Shown in pieces: positions 40,935-49,159 of a stretch of DNA of 49,223 nt; position 1 is the stretch's first letter, and each line of letters begins with the position of its first letter. Where the stretch lies: contig NZ_BOPF01000056.1 of the NCBI RefSeq assembly GCF_016863615.1, positions 1-49,223 on the forward strand, written 5' to 3'. The notes beneath the pieces are model-generated. The model had not been told where the DNA came from. It saw nothing but the letters and a program-made list of their open reading frames with translations, and searched no databases. Origin of the DNA: Virgisporangium aliadipatigenens (GTDB lineage Bacteria; Actinomycetota; Actinomycetes; Mycobacteriales; Micromonosporaceae). The position numbers and the translations under genes are program-made.

Positions 40935-42607
40935 CGCTTCATGGTGTCATCACCGGATGCCTTCACGGCCTCACCGTCACGTGCCTCTATGGCTTTCACC
41001 GTCACGTGGCGGACACCCTTCGGCCAGTCGGTGCGGCTGCCGGCCGTCACGACCAGGTCCGGCGCCGCCGCCGAGATCTGATGTGCGAGGTCGCCGATCG
41101 GATCGGTGGTGAAATGCGCGGTCACATGCGCCGTCAGCCCGGCGTCGCGGATCGGGGCGGCCAGCTCCGCCAGTTCGGTCAGCGCGGCCGTCATCGCCAG
41201 GAGTTCGCCGGTCAGGCCGGTGCTCACCTCCGGCGGCGACGGGTAGGGGACCAGCCGGTTGAGGACGACCACCGCGGCGGGGGCGCGTTCGCGGGCCAGC
41301 CGGGTCGCCTCCCGCACCACCGACGCCGCGTGCTCGCCGGGCGGGACCTCCACCAGTACCCGGAACGCCGTGGGCGCCCCGAGGGCGTCGCGCTCGGCCG
41401 CCATCCGATCCGCCTCGACCTGACCCGCCGGGTAGATCACGGCCAGGACCGGCCCCGCCATCGCGGTCGTCACCAGCGCCATCACGACCATCATGGAGAA
41501 CATCCGGGTGTCCAGGATCCCCAACTGCAGGCCCACGGTCAGGATCACCAGCTCGGTGAGGCCCCGGGTGTTCATCAGCGTGGCGAGCGCACCGGAACGG
41601 CGCCGGTCCATCCCGTGCAGCCGCGCCCCCGCGTAGGCGCCCGCGACCTTGCCGGTGATCGCCACGAGCAGGATGGCCGCCAGTTCGACGAGGCCGCCGC
41701 CGCCCAACGCGGACAGGTCGACCCGCAGGCCGGCGATCACGAAGAAGCACGGGAGCAGCAGCAGGACGCTGACCTGTTCGAGCCGGCCGAGGATCTCGTG
41801 GCGCAGCGCCGGCCGGTCGCGCGGCATCACCGCCCCGAACAGGAACGCCCCGAAGATCGCGTGCACCCCGAGCCACTCCGCGCACCAGCAGGACAGCAGC
41901 AGCCCCACCAGCACCAGGGCGAGCACGTCCGGCGTCAGCTTCTCCTTGGCCAGCCTCCTCAGCGCGGGCCGCACCAGCAGGAACATCACCACCAGGTACG
42001 GCACGATCAGCACCAGGTGCCAGGGCACCACGCCCGACGCCGATGCCATCGCCACCACGAACGCCAGCAGCGACCACGCCACGATGTCGCCGACCGCCCC
42101 GGCCGCCAACGCCATCGCCCCGACGGTGGTGCGCACCATGCCGCGATCGGCGAGGATGCGCGCCAGCACCGGCATCGCCGTCACCGCCATGGCCGCGCCG
42201 AGGAAGAGCACGAACGCCGCCACGTTCCGCACGTCGTGCCGCCCGGCCAGCCAGAACGCCAGCGCCACCCCCAGGCCCAGCGGCAGCAGCGTCGAGCCGA
42301 GCGCCACCGACACCGCCGCCCGCCCGCGCCCACGCAGGGTCGCCGGATCGATCTCGTAGCCGACGATGAACATGAACAGCACCAGGCCGACGTTCGCCAG
42401 GGCGGCCAGCGCCGGACGGATGTCCGTCGGGAAGAGCGCGTCACCCAGCCCGGCACCGAACAGGCTCGGGCCGACCGCGATCCCGGCCACGATCTCGCCG
42501 ATCACCGGCGGCTGACCGATCCGCTTCGCGGCCGCCCCGAACAGGCGCGCCAGGGCGATGACGCAGCCGAGCGCCAGCAGCAGCGTCGCCACCTGCTCCG
42601 CGGTCAT
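40931..42607 (-). CDS. CPA2-family cation/proton antiporter with C-terminal cytosolic domain
   Basis: A 558-aa KefB/NapA-like antiporter. Residues 5-390 give about 12 helices, starting with PPVIGEIVAGIAVGPSL (helix 2), then AAMAVTAMPVLARILAD and LATLMNTRGLTELVILTVG. The central CPA2 helix reads AGAVGDIVAWSLLAFVV, with a single Asp (GD) where electroneutral members have ND or SD. The last 140 residues are a soluble USP-like domain (FRVLVEVPPGEHAASVV, ISAAAPDLVVTAGS) rather than RCK, a likely regulatory input. ATG 42607 overlaps the kinase stop and its own stop overlaps the GNAT start, tying transport to the kinase/FHA pair. Whether it carries K+, Na+ or another ion is open. Confidence 0.88.
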   Translation of the reverse strand: MTAEQVATLLLALGCVIALARLFGAAAKRIGQPPVIGEIVAGIAVGPSLFGAGLGDALFPTDIRPALAALANVGLVLFMFIVGYEIDPATLRGRGRAAVSVALGSTLLPLGLGVALAFWLAGRHDVRNVAAFVLFLGAAMAVTAMPVLARILADRGMVRTTVGAMALAAGAVGDIVAWSLLAFVVAMASASGVVPWHLVLIVPYLVVMFLLVRPALRRLAKEKLTPDVLALVLVGLLLSCWCAEWLGVHAIFGAFLFGAVMPRDRPALRHEILGRLEQVSVLLLLPCFFVIAGLRVDLSALGGGGLVELAAILLVAITGKVAGAYAGARLHGMDRRRSGALATLMNTRGLTELVILTVGLQLGILDTRMFSMMVVMALVTTAMAGPVLAVIYPAGQVEADRMAAERDALGAPTAFRVLVEVPPGEHAASVVREATRLARERAPAAVVVLNRLVPYPSPPEVSTGLTGELLAMTAALTELAELAAPIRDAGLTAHVTAHFTTDPIGDLAHQISAAAPDLVVTAGSRTDWPKGVRHVTVKAIEARDGEAVKASGDDTMKR

Positions 42608-43395
42608 GCGAGCGCCTCGATCCGTTCGGCGACCACCGCCGCGGTCGGCCTGCGTCCCGCCGGTGCCAGGCAGTCGGAGATCAGTTCTTTCACGGGAACG
42701 GCCAGAGCTTCGCTGATCCGCGGCGGTGTCGACAGCACGCGGCGCAGCGCCATGAGCCCGTCGTCGCGGGGCAGTTCGCCGTGCACGCCCCGGCCGGCGA
42801 ACACGTGGTGCAGCACCACGCCGAGCGACCAGACGTCGTTGTCGGGGCCGCTCGGTTCGCCCAGCAGGATCCCGGGGTCGACGTACTGCACCGAGTCCAG
42901 CGAACCCATCCCGGTGACCGTCACCCCCTCCGTGAACAGGTGCGACAGCCCCAGGTCGGTCAGCTTCCCGCCGCCGGCGTCGAGCAGGATGTTGCCCGGC
43001 TTGATGTCCCGGTGCACGATTCCCGCCCGGTGCAACGCGTCGGCGGCCCGCGCCGCGTGCGCCACCGCCGGCAGCACCTTCGGCGGGTCCCACGGCTGCG
43101 GGGCGTCGTCGAGCGAACCCTCCGGCAGATACTCCGTCGAGTAGAAGAACACCCCGTCGTGCTGCCCCGCGTCGTACGCCGCCACCAGATACGGCGACCG
43201 CACCGCCGCGAACGCCGTCAGCTCCCGCGTCGCCCGCCGGAACGCCACCTCCGTCGACTCCGCGGACAGCACCTTCACCGCCACGAACTCCGCCTCGACC
43301 GGCAGCCGCGGCGGCCGGCGGGCCAGGAAGAAGTGGCCGTTGTTGCCCGAGCCGAGCGGCCGGACGAACGTGTAGTCCGCGATCCCCTGCACCAC
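42604..43395 (-). CDS. Soluble Ser/Thr protein kinase, non-canonical
   Basis: A 263-aa Hanks-type kinase without a membrane helix or sensor. P-loop GSGNNGHFFLA (15-25), catalytic Lys41 in FVAVKVL, catalytic loop HRDIKPGNILL and metal-binding loop TDLGLSH (DLG instead of DFG). The activation segment is short, without the usual GTPxYMAPE; SVQYVDP stands at that place. The C-lobe PxxVWSLGVVL-like region (DNDVWSLGVVLHHVF) is normal. The GAGGAG site is 3 nt before GTG 43395 and 6 nt before GTG 43392; the second is the better start. It lies 7 bp after the FHA gene, its likely substrate or partner, and overlaps the antiporter start. Confidence 0.9.
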   Translation of the reverse strand: MVQGIADYTFVRPLGSGNNGHFFLARRPPRLPVEAEFVAVKVLSAESTEVAFRRATRELTAFAAVRSPYLVAAYDAGQHDGVFFYSTEYLPEGSLDDAPQPWDPPKVLPAVAHAARAADALHRAGIVHRDIKPGNILLDAGGGKLTDLGLSHLFTEGVTVTGMGSLDSVQYVDPGILLGEPSGPDNDVWSLGVVLHHVFAGRGVHGELPRDDGLMALRRVLSTPPRISEALAVPVKELISDCLAPAGRRPTAAVVAERIEALA

Positions 43396-43402
43396 TGTCT
43401 CC

Positions 43403-46222
43403 TCACGGGTTCCGATGGGACTCGTAGCGCAGCCACCGCCGCCCGAACCCGACCAGCGATCCCGGCCGGACGGTCACCGGCGTCCCCGCCGGGATGCGGC
43501 GCGGCGCGGTGTCGCCGGGCAGTTGGACCAGCGTGCCGTTGGCCGACTGCAGGTCGACGACCTGCACGTGCCAGCCGTTGAGCGTCAGGCGCAGATGCCG
43601 GCGCGACATACCCGTTCCCGAACCGGCGATCCGCAGCGGGCGCGCCCGCCCGGCCACCACGTCGTCGTCGAACTCCGGCTCCCGGCCGATCACATAATCG
43701 GTGTCCAGCCGCACCGTCGTCCCGTTGTCCAGCAGCAGAACGCCCAACGGCGGCCGCTTGCCGAGCTGCCGGACGGCGGTGAGCTGCACCAGGGAGATGC
43801 CGCACACCGCACAGAACGGCACCGTCGGGTCCGTGAAGTGGCCGTTGGCGCACCGGATGCCGTGGATCATCGGCCCGGTCGTGGCGGCCGAGTCGACCGG
43901 CCGCGCGGGCGGCGCCGGGGGAAGCGGCCGCGCGTGGCCGGGCATCAGCAGCACGACCTCGTACGGCTGCGCCGGATCGGGCTGAATCGGCACCGGGGCC
44001 GTCCGCCGCTGCACCGGGCGCGCGGGCGGCGGAGCCACACTTGCGCGCGGGTCCGGGGGAGCACTGTCCGGCCGCGGCGCGACGGTCTCCTCGGGCGGTC
44101 CACTCGGGACAGTCGACTCGTCCACAGTGGACGAACGTTGCGCCGCCCCTGCCGCCGCCCCCGCCGCCGCGCCGGAGCCCGCCGGGTGCGCGGACGGCGC
44201 TTGCGCGGCCGGTGCGTGTCCGGGCGGTGGCGCCGCTGCGACCGGGGCGAACGCCTGCGCCTGCCCGGCCGGTGCGCCCGCCACATGCGCCGGTGGCGCT
44301 GCTGCCGGGGGCGGAACCGTCTGTGCCGGCGGCACCTGCGCACTTGCTGCGCTTCGGACGTGCGCCGGCGGCGCCCCTGCGGGCGCGGCGACCGCCGGTG
44401 CGCCCGGGGCATGCGCCGCCTGAGCGATCTGAGCTGCCGGCGGCGCCGCTGCCGGCTGCGGTCCCGGTGCGTGCGCAGACCGTGCCGCCACCGACGGCGA
44501 TGCGGCCGATGTGTGGACGGGCGGCACCTGTGCCTGCGGCACGGCCGATCCGGACGATGCCGGGGAAGCGAGCGCCTGGGTGGCGGCGCTGCCGAAATCG
44601 GTCGTGGCCGCCGGTGCGGCCTGCGGCACGGCTTGGACAGGCGGGTGCGCCGCCTTATCGGCCGTGGTGCCCGGCCGCTCAGCCGGCGTCGGCTGTGATG
44701 TGCCGTCGACGGGTGCCCGGGCCGGCAGCATCGGCTCGTCCTCCGGTCGGGTCGGCGGCTGCGCGGCCGGCGCGAGCGGCTGTCCGGCCTGGGTCGGCGC
44801 GTCGGCCGGATCCGTGACGCCGGCGGCCCTCCCCGCGGGCAGGGCGAGCGCCTGGGTGGCGGCGCTGCCGAGGTCGGTAGCGATCACCGGCGTCGGCTGT
44901 GCACCCGGTGCGGCCGCCTGAGCCGGCAGGGTCGGCTCATCCTCGGGCCGTGCCGGCGGCTGAGCGGCGGGCGCCGACTGCCCGCCTGCTGTGGGCGTCC
45001 GCGTGGTGGGGGCCGGAGGTGGCGCGGTCGGTCCCGCCTGCGCTGCGGCCGGCATAGACGGTCCCACTCCCGATGAGGGAGCGGCTGATGCTGCGGGAGG
45101 TGCCGCGTCCGCAAGCCCGTACGGCGCTTGTGCCGCAGGGCGAGCCGCCTCTCCGGCCCGGCCCGGCACCTGCGCCGGGAGGGTCGGCTCGTCCTCGGGG
45201 CGCGCGGCCGGCCGCGCGGCCGGCCGCGCGGCCGGGCCTTGCGGGCGTCCGGCTCGGGCCGGCTCCTCCGCCGCGCGGTCGGCAACGGCGGCGCCGTCGC
45301 CCGAGTGCGCGATCACCTGGGTGGCCGCGCTCCCCGGATCGGCGACAGCCCCGGCCGGAACGGTGCCGCCCGGAACCGGACCACCCGACCCGGGCACGGC
45401 GACGGTCGCCGGGTAGCCGTGGGACGCCGCCGCGCCGGCCGCAGCCGGATCGCCCGGCGGGCCCGACACGGTGGCGGCTGTCGGCGCGCCGGGGGATGCC
45501 GGCACGCCTGTGGGCAGTGCCACCGTTGCGGCGGTCGGGACGGCCTCGGGCGTCTGCGCGCCTGCGTGTCCCGGTGGCGTCGCGGACGCCGGCACGCCTG
45601 TGGGCAGCGGCACCGTCGCGGGTGTCGGCGCGCCGGTGGGTATTGCGACCGTCGCGGGCGTCGGCGGGTCCGTGAGCTGCGGCAGTGGGCGGGCGTCCGT
45701 GGGGGAGGGTGGCGGGTGGGCTTTGGCGGCGGTCATACCCCGGGCGGGGGACGCAGCCGCTGACGGGAGTGCCGCGCTGACCCGGGTCAGGTCGGCGATG
45801 AGGCCACCGCCGGGCACCACGCCCGCGTCGAGCCGGGTGCGCGGGTCCGGTTCGGGGACGGGGCCGAGCGTCAGCACGAGCGTGTGCACCGGCCCGTCGC
45901 TCAGGCGGTGCGCCCGTTTCGGGCCGGACAGCCGGAAACGGTCCCGCGGGCCACCGGCGAGTGCGCGCGCGGAGCCGTTCACCAGGACGGCGAGGCGGCC
46001 CTCGGCGGTGATCCCGGCGACCGCCGCCGACAGCGATGAGGTCGCGAGCAGGCCGCCCGCGCGCATCACCAGTTCCTCGCCGTCGCCGTCGAGGCGCTGA
46101 ACCCGTTCCATCAAGGACAAGAGGGCGTCCGCCGACGGCACGGCCGCACACACGATCAGCAGGCCCCCGGCGCGCGCCACGAGACCCTGTCCCGGGAACG
46201 GGCGAACGATCATCCCCGTCAT
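43403..46222 (-). CDS. FHA-domain protein with long repetitive Pro/Ala linker and zinc ribbon
   Basis: A 939-aa multidomain protein. Residues 1-145 are a compact domain of unknown family (ARAGGLLIVCAAVPSADALL, SLMERVQRLDGDGEELVMRA). Residues 150-750 are Pro/Ala/Thr-rich linker containing repeats of RPEDEPTLPA (three copies, one with Met for Thr), GSAATQ (three) and ATVxLPTGVPA. Near 785-805 is a zinc-ribbon-like CANGHFTDPTVPFCAVCG. The C-terminal FHA domain (about 830-930) has VIGREPEFDD, GMSRRHLRLTL and DLQSANGTLV, the residues that bind phospho-threonine. ATG 46222 overlaps the upstream stop (ATGA) and the kinase follows. It is probably a phospho-dependent scaffold for that kinase. Confidence 0.85.
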   Translation of the reverse strand: MTGMIVRPFPGQGLVARAGGLLIVCAAVPSADALLSLMERVQRLDGDGEELVMRAGGLLATSSLSAAVAGITAEGRLAVLVNGSARALAGGPRDRFRLSGPKRAHRLSDGPVHTLVLTLGPVPEPDPRTRLDAGVVPGGGLIADLTRVSAALPSAAASPARGMTAAKAHPPPSPTDARPLPQLTDPPTPATVAIPTGAPTPATVPLPTGVPASATPPGHAGAQTPEAVPTAATVALPTGVPASPGAPTAATVSGPPGDPAAAGAAASHGYPATVAVPGSGGPVPGGTVPAGAVADPGSAATQVIAHSGDGAAVADRAAEEPARAGRPQGPAARPAARPAARPEDEPTLPAQVPGRAGEAARPAAQAPYGLADAAPPAASAAPSSGVGPSMPAAAQAGPTAPPPAPTTRTPTAGGQSAPAAQPPARPEDEPTLPAQAAAPGAQPTPVIATDLGSAATQALALPAGRAAGVTDPADAPTQAGQPLAPAAQPPTRPEDEPMLPARAPVDGTSQPTPAERPGTTADKAAHPPVQAVPQAAPAATTDFGSAATQALASPASSGSAVPQAQVPPVHTSAASPSVAARSAHAPGPQPAAAPPAAQIAQAAHAPGAPAVAAPAGAPPAHVRSAASAQVPPAQTVPPPAAAPPAHVAGAPAGQAQAFAPVAAAPPPGHAPAAQAPSAHPAGSGAAAGAAAGAAQRSSTVDESTVPSGPPEETVAPRPDSAPPDPRASVAPPPARPVQRRTAPVPIQPDPAQPYEVVLLMPGHARPLPPAPPARPVDSAATTGPMIHGIRCANGHFTDPTVPFCAVCGISLVQLTAVRQLGKRPPLGVLLLDNGTTVRLDTDYVIGREPEFDDDVVAGRARPLRIAGSGTGMSRRHLRLTLNGWHVQVVDLQSANGTLVQLPGDTAPRRIPAGTPVTVRPGSLVGFGRRWLRYESHRNP
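45203..45238 (-). repeat. Three 12-nt GC-only tandem repeats in the FHA-protein linker
   Basis: The unit GCGCGGCCGGCC is repeated three times with self-complementary halves and encodes ARPA units just before the first PEDEPTLPA motif. It is a likely slippage site. Confidence 0.7.
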
Positions 46223-46620
46223 ACGAGCCGCCCGCCCCGGAAGCGCCAGCGCAGGAACGGCACCCGCATCGGGCCGTTCGCCACCAGCCACACGATGATC
46301 CACACCGTCGTGAAGTGCAGCACGAACGCCCACACCGGCGGCCGCAGGCCGATCAGCGGGAGCAGCAGCCACACCACGATCCCCTCGGAGACGCCGGTCA
46401 GCAGGCCGAACAGCGACGGCCAGTCCTTCTCCCACCGGAACTGCATGATCAGGTGATAGACGCACTCCCACGCGATGCCCAGGACGGCGACGGCGGCCAG
46501 CACCACGAACGACGCGCGCAACCCCGGCAGCACCGGCGTGAGCGCCAACGTGACCAGCGACCCCACGGTCGCCAGCAGGAACAGCCGGGTCTGGATCCGG
46601 CCGAACAGAATCGGGACCAT
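46219..46620 (-). CDS. Small polytopic membrane protein
   Basis: A 133-aa hydrophobic protein of no family I recognise, with about four helices: RLFLLATVGSLVTLALTPVL, ASFVVLAAVAVLGIAWECVY, LFGLLTGVSEGIVVWLLLPL and AFVLHFTTVWIIVWLVA. Short basic ends (RWRFRGGRLV) point to a cytoplasmic C-terminus. ATG 46620 is chosen because GGAGGG lies 5 nt upstream; GTG 46626 overlaps the previous stop but leaves no ribosome spacing. The stop overlaps the FHA-protein start. It could anchor the FHA/kinase complex or hand electrons to or from the FAD protein, which is inference only. Confidence 0.75.
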   Translation of the reverse strand: MVPILFGRIQTRLFLLATVGSLVTLALTPVLPGLRASFVVLAAVAVLGIAWECVYHLIMQFRWEKDWPSLFGLLTGVSEGIVVWLLLPLIGLRPPVWAFVLHFTTVWIIVWLVANGPMRVPFLRWRFRGGRLV

Positions 46621-46622
46621 CG

Positions 46623-48137
46623 TCACCCTCCGACCGGCTTGCCGAGGAACCAGCGCACCCACTGCGCCGTGGAACGCCACGGCCCGATGCGCCGCACGAA
46701 GCCGCGCCGGGCCAGGTCGTCGGTGATCTCCTGGGCGGCGACCTGCAACCCCAGGAACGTGTCGACGCCCGGGAAGTACCCGCCGAGCGTGGCGGCGCCG
46801 GAGGCGTACAGCGCCCCGTCGCCGCTGGCGGTGCCCTTGACCTCGAAGTGGCGTTCGACCTCCAGACGGCCCAACGGATTGCGGAACGCTCCACTGTGGA
46901 GCATCAGGTCGGCGAGCACGCGGTGCCGGTCGATGTCGGCCGTGAGGCCGGTGCAGTCGATGACGAAGTCCGCCGGGACCGACTGCATGTCGTTGCCGTT
47001 GCGGACGTGGCTGATGACGCCGCCGTTCGGCCTCGGCTCGACGCGCTCGACGGTGCCCTGCATCGGGAAGTACCAGCTGCCCTTGCGGCCGTCGCGCATC
47101 TGGCGTTGCCAGCGGCGGCGTTTCGGCGTGTTGGTGCCGCCCATGTCCTTGTACAGGCGGGCGCGTTCGGGGCCGTCGAGCCGGCGCATCTGCGCCTTGA
47201 GCTGGCCGCCCCACACCGACTTCGGATAGTTGAACCCCTGGTAGGCCCAGCCGTCGCCGCCCTTGCGCCGCATCCACAGGTGCGGCCCGTGCGGCCCGTC
47301 GACGTAGGTGCGGAAGATCTGCACGATGCGGGTCTGCAGGCCGAACCTCTCCCGGTCGTCCATGAGGCGTTGCAGCACACGGGAGGCGACGATGCCGCCG
47401 CCGCGCACGACGACGGTGCCGGGCCGGGTCTTGAGCGCCTCGTAGACGTGTTCGTGGGACTCGTAGGCGTTGACGACGCGCTGGTAGTCGCCGTACCGCT
47501 CGCGGAACTCCTGCAGGTCCGGCAGGAACCGCAGGCCCGGATAGCCGACGGCCAGGTGGACGAAGCGGGACCGGAACGCCACGCGCCGGGTCGGTGCCGT
47601 GCCGGCCGGCGGGGTCAGGATCGTGAAATAGCCGCCGCCGGCACGCCTGCGCACCATGCGGACCACGCCCTTGGCGAGCATCGAATCGTAGGAGATCCGG
47701 TCGGCCTCACGTTTCATGGACGTGAAGACCATTCCGACCCGGGGTGTCCAATAGTCGGCGAAGATTGGTTCACCCAGCACGTGCAACAGTGGTTTCAGGG
47801 ATTTGTCCTGCCAGAATTCCGACACCGCGTACGACGGAAATCCCCAGATGTTGTCGGGCCGCGACGACGAGTCCGAACGGATCCTTTCCCGGTGCGGGAT
47901 CTGCGACACCCGGGTCAGGTATTCGTAGGTCTGCCACGGTCGGTCCAGGTTGGACAGCACCCGTATCGAGGATGCCGGAACGCCCGCGATGCGCAGGTAG
48001 TCCACGGTGACAAAGCTGCCGATACCGCCGCCGACGCTCACGAACGGCGCGTCGAGCACCGGTATCCCGGCCGCTGCGAGCATGTCGTCGGACCACTGCG
48101 GAGTCTGTAGCAGGGTCGGCGTGAGATCTCCCGCCAT
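46623..48137 (-). CDS. FAD/NAD(P)-binding oxidoreductase
   Basis: A 504-aa flavoprotein of the monooxygenase/pyridine nucleotide-disulfide type. A dinucleotide motif near the N-terminus, FVSVGGGIGSFVTVDYLRIA (about 32-51), would bind FAD, a second Rossmann motif VVVRGGGIVASRVLQRLM (about 247-264) would bind NAD(P), and DFVIDCTGLTAD followed by GAATLGGYFPGVDTFLG matches the ATG and C-terminal FAD regions. The N-terminal motif starts about 30 residues later than usual. There is no membrane helix. ATG 48137 has a GAGGGG site. First gene of the six-gene operon. Substrate unknown; the enzyme may provide a redox signal or a modification step. Confidence 0.85.
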   Translation of the reverse strand: MAGDLTPTLLQTPQWSDDMLAAAGIPVLDAPFVSVGGGIGSFVTVDYLRIAGVPASSIRVLSNLDRPWQTYEYLTRVSQIPHRERIRSDSSSRPDNIWGFPSYAVSEFWQDKSLKPLLHVLGEPIFADYWTPRVGMVFTSMKREADRISYDSMLAKGVVRMVRRRAGGGYFTILTPPAGTAPTRRVAFRSRFVHLAVGYPGLRFLPDLQEFRERYGDYQRVVNAYESHEHVYEALKTRPGTVVVRGGGIVASRVLQRLMDDRERFGLQTRIVQIFRTYVDGPHGPHLWMRRKGGDGWAYQGFNYPKSVWGGQLKAQMRRLDGPERARLYKDMGGTNTPKRRRWQRQMRDGRKGSWYFPMQGTVERVEPRPNGGVISHVRNGNDMQSVPADFVIDCTGLTADIDRHRVLADLMLHSGAFRNPLGRLEVERHFEVKGTASGDGALYASGAATLGGYFPGVDTFLGLQVAAQEITDDLARRGFVRRIGPWRSTAQWVRWFLGKPVGG

Positions 48138-48177
48138 GTCGTCCCCTCGTTCGATTTCTGACCGGCCCCGTGTTTCG

Positions 48178-48205
48178 TTTCTACGTCGGTATCACGGTGT
48201 CGCAA
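48178..48205 (-). promoter_or_regulatory. Candidate promoter of the six-gene operon
   Basis: On the minus strand TTGCGA (48205-48200) and TAGAAA (48183-48178) are separated by 16 bp, about 40 bp before ATG 48137. The -10 box departs from TANNNT in its last base, so this is only a candidate. Confidence 0.3.
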
Positions 48206-48700
48206 TAGGCGCACGTATCCTGTCGCCCACGCATCAACCGATCGGTGGATCCCGGACGGGTCGTGGCGGATGCCCCGGAACGTCGCTCTCATGAGCAAAG
48301 GGCGAGTTCCGGCGCGCGCCGGTCAACTCCGCGTTGTTCCGCCACGGCCGCGAGAACGGTATGCGGCAGCGGATCGCCGACGGTGGCGCTCTTGACAGTG
48401 TGATCGACTTTCTGTTGGTGTCCTTAGTGGACGTTCCCGGGCCCCGGTGTGCGGGATCTGCCGGCGGTTTCCGGACTCCGGCTTCCGCGCGGTCCTCTTC
48501 TCGCGACGGGACGCCCGGCGCTGCCTCTGGTGGCCTTCCCCGCGCACGGCGCTTCGCCTGCGGTGCCCGGCGGATCGGGCCGGCCGTCGCGCGGGAGCGG
48601 GTCGCGTCCCGCGCCGGAACGCTCGACGCCGGAAGTGCGCCCGGGGAGGGGCGCCGCGTTGATCCTCCGCCCCACCGTGAGACCGCTTAGTGTTTCTATG
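48206..48700. other. Region of about 500 bp without a convincing gene
   Basis: Several short ORFs cross this region on both strands, none with a ribosome site, normal composition and a recognisable product together. The most protein-like piece is on the plus strand near 48320-48420 (FRHGRENGMRQRIADGG followed by ALDSVIDFLLVSLVD), which has no match I know and loses character afterwards. It may be a decayed gene. Confidence 0.4.
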
Positions 48701-48716
48701 TGACTACAGATAGTCA
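48701..48716. promoter_or_regulatory. 16-bp dyad TGACTACAGATAGTCA
   Basis: Perfect 6-bp arms (TGACTA/TAGTCA) with a 4-nt spacer in an AT-richer patch inside GC-rich DNA. It resembles a regulator operator. It lies just at the beginning of the response-regulator remnant. Confidence 0.4.
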
Positions 48717-48870
48717 ACAAATGGTTCGTCGCGCGCGACCGGGTGCGTGGGGTGTTCGAGCGACGGATCGATGTGACCGTCGTCGGTGAGGCAGCCGACG
48801 GGGTGGCTTGAGCGTCCCGATGTGATGCTGTCGGAACTGCGGATGCCGGGACTTCTGGGGCGGGTCGAAG
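48704..48870 (+). pseudogene. Remnant of a NarL-type receiver domain, broken by stop and frameshift
   Basis: One frame reads VRGVFERRIDVTVVGEAADG (48743-48802), a clear receiver-domain helix 1/strand 2 pattern, and stops at TGA 48809. The next frame continues from 48813 with RPDVMLSELRMPG, the strand-3 segment, where the phospho-acceptor Asp is replaced by Glu. The upstream part, from 48704, aligns by position with the start of such domains but the acidic pair is Asn-Lys. A few residues are missing at the junction and the rest degenerates after GRVEAGLF. No effector domain follows. Together this points to a decayed LuxR/NarL response-regulator gene. Confidence 0.5.
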
Positions 48871-49006
48871 CTGGCCTGTTCCGTGGAATCCACGGTGTGG
48901 TGCGGCCGGCCGACAAGTGCGCCGGCGTCACCGCTCGGCCGGGCGAGTCGACCGGGCGGAATGACGATGACGATGTCGGGTGTCGACCAGGCCTCGCGTG
49001 GGCGGG

Positions 49007-49159
49007 CTACCACTCACGCGAGGGGAACTCCTGGTCGACGACGGCGTCGAGGCTTTGCCGGAACTCGCGGGGATCGATCTCGGGAGCCGTCGCGAAAGCC
49101 GCGAGGACCTCCGCGCGGTACGAATGTCCGACGCCCGTCCCGGCGGGTGCTGCGAGGTG
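49007..49159 (-). pseudogene. Antitoxin-like C-terminal fragment without a start codon
   Basis: Directly after the stop at 49160, in the same frame, come 50 sense codons with protein-like character: GHSYRAEVLAAFATAPEID, then PREFRQSLDAVVDQEFPSRE and a final Trp. HSYRAEVLAAF resembles the RSMEAEVRAIL helix of FitA/VapB ribbon-helix-helix antitoxins. There is no ATG, GTG or TTG in frame, so it cannot be translated alone. It is either the tail of a decayed gene or chance. Low confidence. Confidence 0.25.

Noticed and set aside
45203-45238. CRISPR-like array from the 12-nt GC repeats
   Set aside because: Units are contiguous without spacers and in frame in the FHA-protein linker, so they are a coding tandem repeat.
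48389-48430. TTGACA at about 48392 as a plus-strand promoter
   Set aside because: No TANNNT box lies 16-19 bp downstream and no gene follows within a reasonable distance.
48334-48690. Plus-strand ORF of 118 codons as a real gene
   Set aside because: The first 35 residues look protein-like, but there is no ribosome site and the rest is Arg/Ser/Pro-rich random-frame sequence.
48714-49013. Minus-strand ORF of 99 codons
   Set aside because: Pro/His/Arg-rich composition, no motif, and it lies opposite the receiver-domain remnant, which explains the open frame.
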